A stretch of DNA of 64,000 nt from Symbiodinium natans (lineage: Eukaryota; Sar; Dinophyceae; Suessiales; Symbiodiniaceae). The notes under the pieces were generated by a model. It was not told the origin of the DNA, ran no database searches, and saw only the letters and a program-made list of their open reading frames with translations. The stretch lies in NCBI GenBank assembly GCA_905221605.1, contig CAJNDS010002276.1, positions 403,857-467,856 on the forward strand, given 5' to 3'. A program made the position numbers and the translations under genes. Below, one piece after another: positions 61,627-64,000 of this stretch (its first letter is position 1; each line of letters begins with the position of its first letter).

Positions 61627-64000
61627 ATGGACACTGGTGAAGAACGTGTGCCTGGACGAGACCGTTCTCCGAGAGGCCGCAGTGCAAGCAGCCTGAGTTC
61701 CACAGGGCTTTCTGGTGCAAGGTCACCAAGTGCCCGTGGGAGAAGAGAACGTGGAAGGTCTTTGCCAGCGCGACCAGCTTCAGTTCCACGCGGAGTAGAC
61801 CCAAGGCAGTGGACAGCTACGACTGGAGCAGGCCATCAGCCACCAGTCGGGGCTGTGCCTTCGTTTGGACCTCAGTTCTACCAGATGGGAACACCCCCTC
61901 AGACGGCACCACAAGAACCCCTTCAAGTTCCGAATATGCAGTTGCCCGTTGCACCTGGAGTAGCTCAACAGATGGAGTTCACGAGAGCAATGCTGCAAGC
62001 GCAGGACGAGCAGATCCGACAGCAGGCAGCTCAACTTCAACAGATGAGTGCCATGCTTACGCAAGCATTGCAGCTTGCAAGTGCGAATGCTGCCAATGCG
62101 CATATTGCAGCAGCTGCAGCTTCATCGTCGACGAGTCCTACACCTGGAGGAGACCCCTCAGCAGCACCTGCGAATGCATCGACCCCTGTGGATATGGAAG
62201 TAGACTCTGGTGTACGAAACAAGAGAGCAGAGGGCTACATCCCACAATTGCCTCAGCTGAACTATGCGTCCATGACAAGTAGACATGCTGAAATCCGAGT
62301 TTGGACAGCTTACAGAGACGAACTTACAAGCTGGCTTTGTTTGCTTGACGATCGGTACGCTACGGAGTTGCAGGAGGCGATGAGTAGCAGTGTGGAAGTC
62401 TTGCAAGTGAAGCTTGAAGCCGGGAAAGCAGCTCGGTCGACCAAACTTTGGTTTTTGCTTCGTCAGTCCATGAGCAAGTTCCAGCGTGGGCAAGATTTGG
62501 TGCATCTCATCGAGGTGAAACAAATGGGAGCAAGTGCCGGATACGAACTCTGGCGCTCGTTGAACAACGAATTGTCAGTTCGCTCCAGAGTGGAGGGACA
62601 GGCCCTCCGCGAACAGGCGTTAGGCCTAGTGCCACCAAAGCATCTCAAACGACCACTTGATGTCGCCAGGTGGTACACCACCGAGCTTCTCAAGTTCGAG
62701 GCGCAGGTGAAGCATCGCTTCCCGGAGTTGCTCATCGGAGAACAAGAGGGAGTCCTGTGCCTGATGAAGCACTTGGATTCTGAGACCAAGAGATATCTGC
62801 TCCTCCATCACTCAACAAAGAGCATGGGTGAGCTGATGACTGGTTTGCAGTTTTACGACGAGCAGCTTCGTGTGATGGACTTCCAGAGAGAAGGAGCATC
62901 CGGGTATGCGAATGCCTTCAAGGGTGGCAGAGGCGGAAAGGGCGACAGAGACAAGAGCAACAAAGGCCCCAAGGGCAACAAAGGCAACAAAGGCGAGAAA
63001 GGAGAAAAGGGACAGAAGGGCGGCAAAGCGAAAGGAAAGGACAAGAAAGGTGACCAAGGCGGAAAAGGAGACAGAGCTCGGAGCAAGAGCAGAGAAGCGA
63101 AGAAGACAGATGTCTGCCGGAACTGCGGGAAGACTGGACACTGGGCACGCGACTGCTGGGCACCTCCGAAGGACAAAGCCGCAGCGGCGACGAGCCAGGC
63201 CGTTACGACGCAGCCAGAGGCACCATCATCTTCATCGTCTACTTCGGCGAAAGCAGCAGCGCAGCCCACAACCAAGGGTAGTGGAAAAGCACAGTCATCA
63301 ATCAAGACGTTTCTGGAGGGATATCACTTTGGTATGATGCTCACGAACCAAGTGGTTAGTTTTCCTTCAGATGATCGCATTTACTGGCTGATTGACTCTG
63401 GTAGTTCGTTCCACATCATCACGAGAGAGACGCTTGAGAGCGACCACGTGAAAATCCTGAGTTGGTTGGAAGGACGCCCGAAGTCATATGCGGAGACTGC
63501 GACTGGAGATTCCGTTGAAATTGGCGGATCAACACATGTTTTAGTGGAAGTTTGCTTTGAAACCACCACCCCAGCATCATCGAAGAGCAGTTCTGAGCAT
63601 GAGGGTGACGCTGTGTACATGTGTAGGGCTAGGTTTGAAGCCGTCATTTCCGATCAGATCAAGCACAATTTGCTGAACATCAACTTGCTTTGTCAGAATG
63701 GAGGTTGGGAGCCAGCGATGTGCGACCAGCAGGGCGTAATTACCGTCCGAAAGCACGGCGTAACGCTGAGACCAACCATGTTTGCTTCAGTTAGTTGGCT
63801 TGCGTCAGTTCGGAATGACCATCCTTTAGCGCTGAAACCGCAGGATTTGATCGCCAGAACGGAACAGTTTCGTCGAAGTCGGTCTCGCAAATCGTCTTCG
63901 AGTCGTGATTTTCATCGTTCGACTTCGAATCGAGGTCATCGCAGCTCTGCGAGAGTGTGTGTTGAGCCCGAAAACCCCGAATTGCTGGATGTTTCATGTC
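61627..64000 (+). CDS. Ty1/copia-type Gag-Pol polyprotein, 5' part (truncated by window end)
   Basis: Open for 791 codons from ATG at 61627 to the window edge with no stop; an in-frame TAG lies upstream at about 61579. Residues 1-60 are Arg/Ser/Gly-rich. Residues 75-115 are Pro/Gln-rich. Residues 115-165 form a Gln/Ala-rich helical stretch. A Gag-like helical domain follows (about 205-425). A Gly/Lys/Asp tract (about 430-490) precedes a CCHC zinc knuckle CRNCGKTGHWARDC (C497, C500, H505, C510). After an Ala/Ser/Pro linker comes the retroelement aspartic protease, with WLIDSGSSFHI carrying catalytic D590 in D-S-G. The downstream HNLLNINLLCQNGGWEP resembles the conserved LLS(V/I)xxL(C/V) stretch of copia proteases. 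Ser/Arg-rich residues 740-780 lead to the expected integrase, which with reverse transcriptase and RNase H would lie beyond 64000. No frameshift or stop suggests a young, possibly intact copy. Copia order is assumed; gypsy cannot be formally excluded without the integrase/RT order. Confidence 0.85.
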   Translation, partial: MDTGEERVPGRDRSPRGRSASSLSSTGLSGARSPSARGRRERGRSLPARPASVPRGVDPRQWTATTGAGHQPPVGAVPSFGPQFYQMGTPPQTAPQEPLQVPNMQLPVAPGVAQQMEFTRAMLQAQDEQIRQQAAQLQQMSAMLTQALQLASANAANAHIAAAAASSSTSPTPGGDPSAAPANASTPVDMEVDSGVRNKRAEGYIPQLPQLNYASMTSRHAEIRVWTAYRDELTSWLCLLDDRYATELQEAMSSSVEVLQVKLEAGKAARSTKLWFLLRQSMSKFQRGQDLVHLIEVKQMGASAGYELWRSLNNELSVRSRVEGQALREQALGLVPPKHLKRPLDVARWYTTELLKFEAQVKHRFPELLIGEQEGVLCLMKHLDSETKRYLLLHHSTKSMGELMTGLQFYDEQLRVMDFQREGASGYANAFKGGRGGKGDRDKSNKGPKGNKGNKGEKGEKGQKGGKAKGKDKKGDQGGKGDRARSKSREAKKTDVCRNCGKTGHWARDCWAPPKDKAAAATSQAVTTQPEAPSSSSSTSAKAAAQPTTKGSGKAQSSIKTFLEGYHFGMMLTNQVVSFPSDDRIYWLIDSGSSFHIITRETLESDHVKILSWLEGRPKSYAETATGDSVEIGGSTHVLVEVCFETTTPASSKSSSEHEGDAVYMCRARFEAVISDQIKHNLLNINLLCQNGGWEPAMCDQQGVITVRKHGVTLRPTMFASVSWLASVRNDHPLALKPQDLIARTEQFRRSRSRKSSSSRDFHRSTSNRGHRSSARVCVEPENPELLDVSC

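Overview
The window looks like nuclear DNA of a protist, most likely a dinoflagellate (Symbiodiniaceae or a relative). The reasons are TTTAGGG/CCCTAAA telomere-type repeats, very low gene density, no bacterial-style gene packing, long microsatellites, a Ty1/copia-type retroelement with a Gly/Lys-rich Gag, and a LINE reverse-transcriptase remnant. Other algae and alveolates also use TTTAGGG telomeres. I found no clear dinoflagellate spliced-leader relic, so the assignment is an inference.

Positions 1-36000 form a mosaic. Mostly unrecognisable segments of about 100-1500 bases are separated by more than 60 short telomere-type arrays lying in both orientations. Scattered through it are A/T-rich and trinucleotide tracts, poly-C and poly-G runs, and a family of palindromic elements of about 100 bp whose ends resemble GGGGGTTTCCGAAAAT. 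Two stretches have protein signal. One is a 5'-truncated LINE reverse-transcriptase C-terminus (minus strand, 20774-21358) whose oligo(A) tail and 5' break both abut telomere-type repeats. The other is a 233-residue unrecognised reading frame (minus strand, 30296-30997) inside an element with terminal inverted repeats (30052-31435).

Positions 36000-53400 have few telomere arrays. The best cellular gene is on the minus strand at 36529-38340: a coiled-coil/acidic N-terminus followed by five PDZ-like repeats in one uninterrupted frame. A 1.45 kb segment is present twice (41033-42503 and 43431-44884), almost identical at first and diverging downstream. A frameshifted integrase core fragment lies at 52978-53163.

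Positions 53400-61150 are dominated by satellites and microsatellites: an ATACAT array, C-rich TTAAGCCCCC arrays facing G-rich CTTAAGGGGG arrays, a 51-bp minisatellite, diverged 110-120 bp units, a 26-bp minisatellite block present twice and starting with two perfect 16-bp palindromes, and a 100-bp-arm inverted repeat.

From 61627 to the right edge a reading frame of at least 791 codons encodes a copia-type Gag, CCHC zinc knuckle and aspartic protease. It is cut by the window end, so integrase and reverse transcriptase would lie beyond. A candidate tRNA primer-binding site sits 25 bases before its ATG. Apart from the PDZ-like gene, the copia ORF and the 30.3-31.0 kb frame, I see little convincing protein coding; most other long open frames are products of repeats or random sequence.
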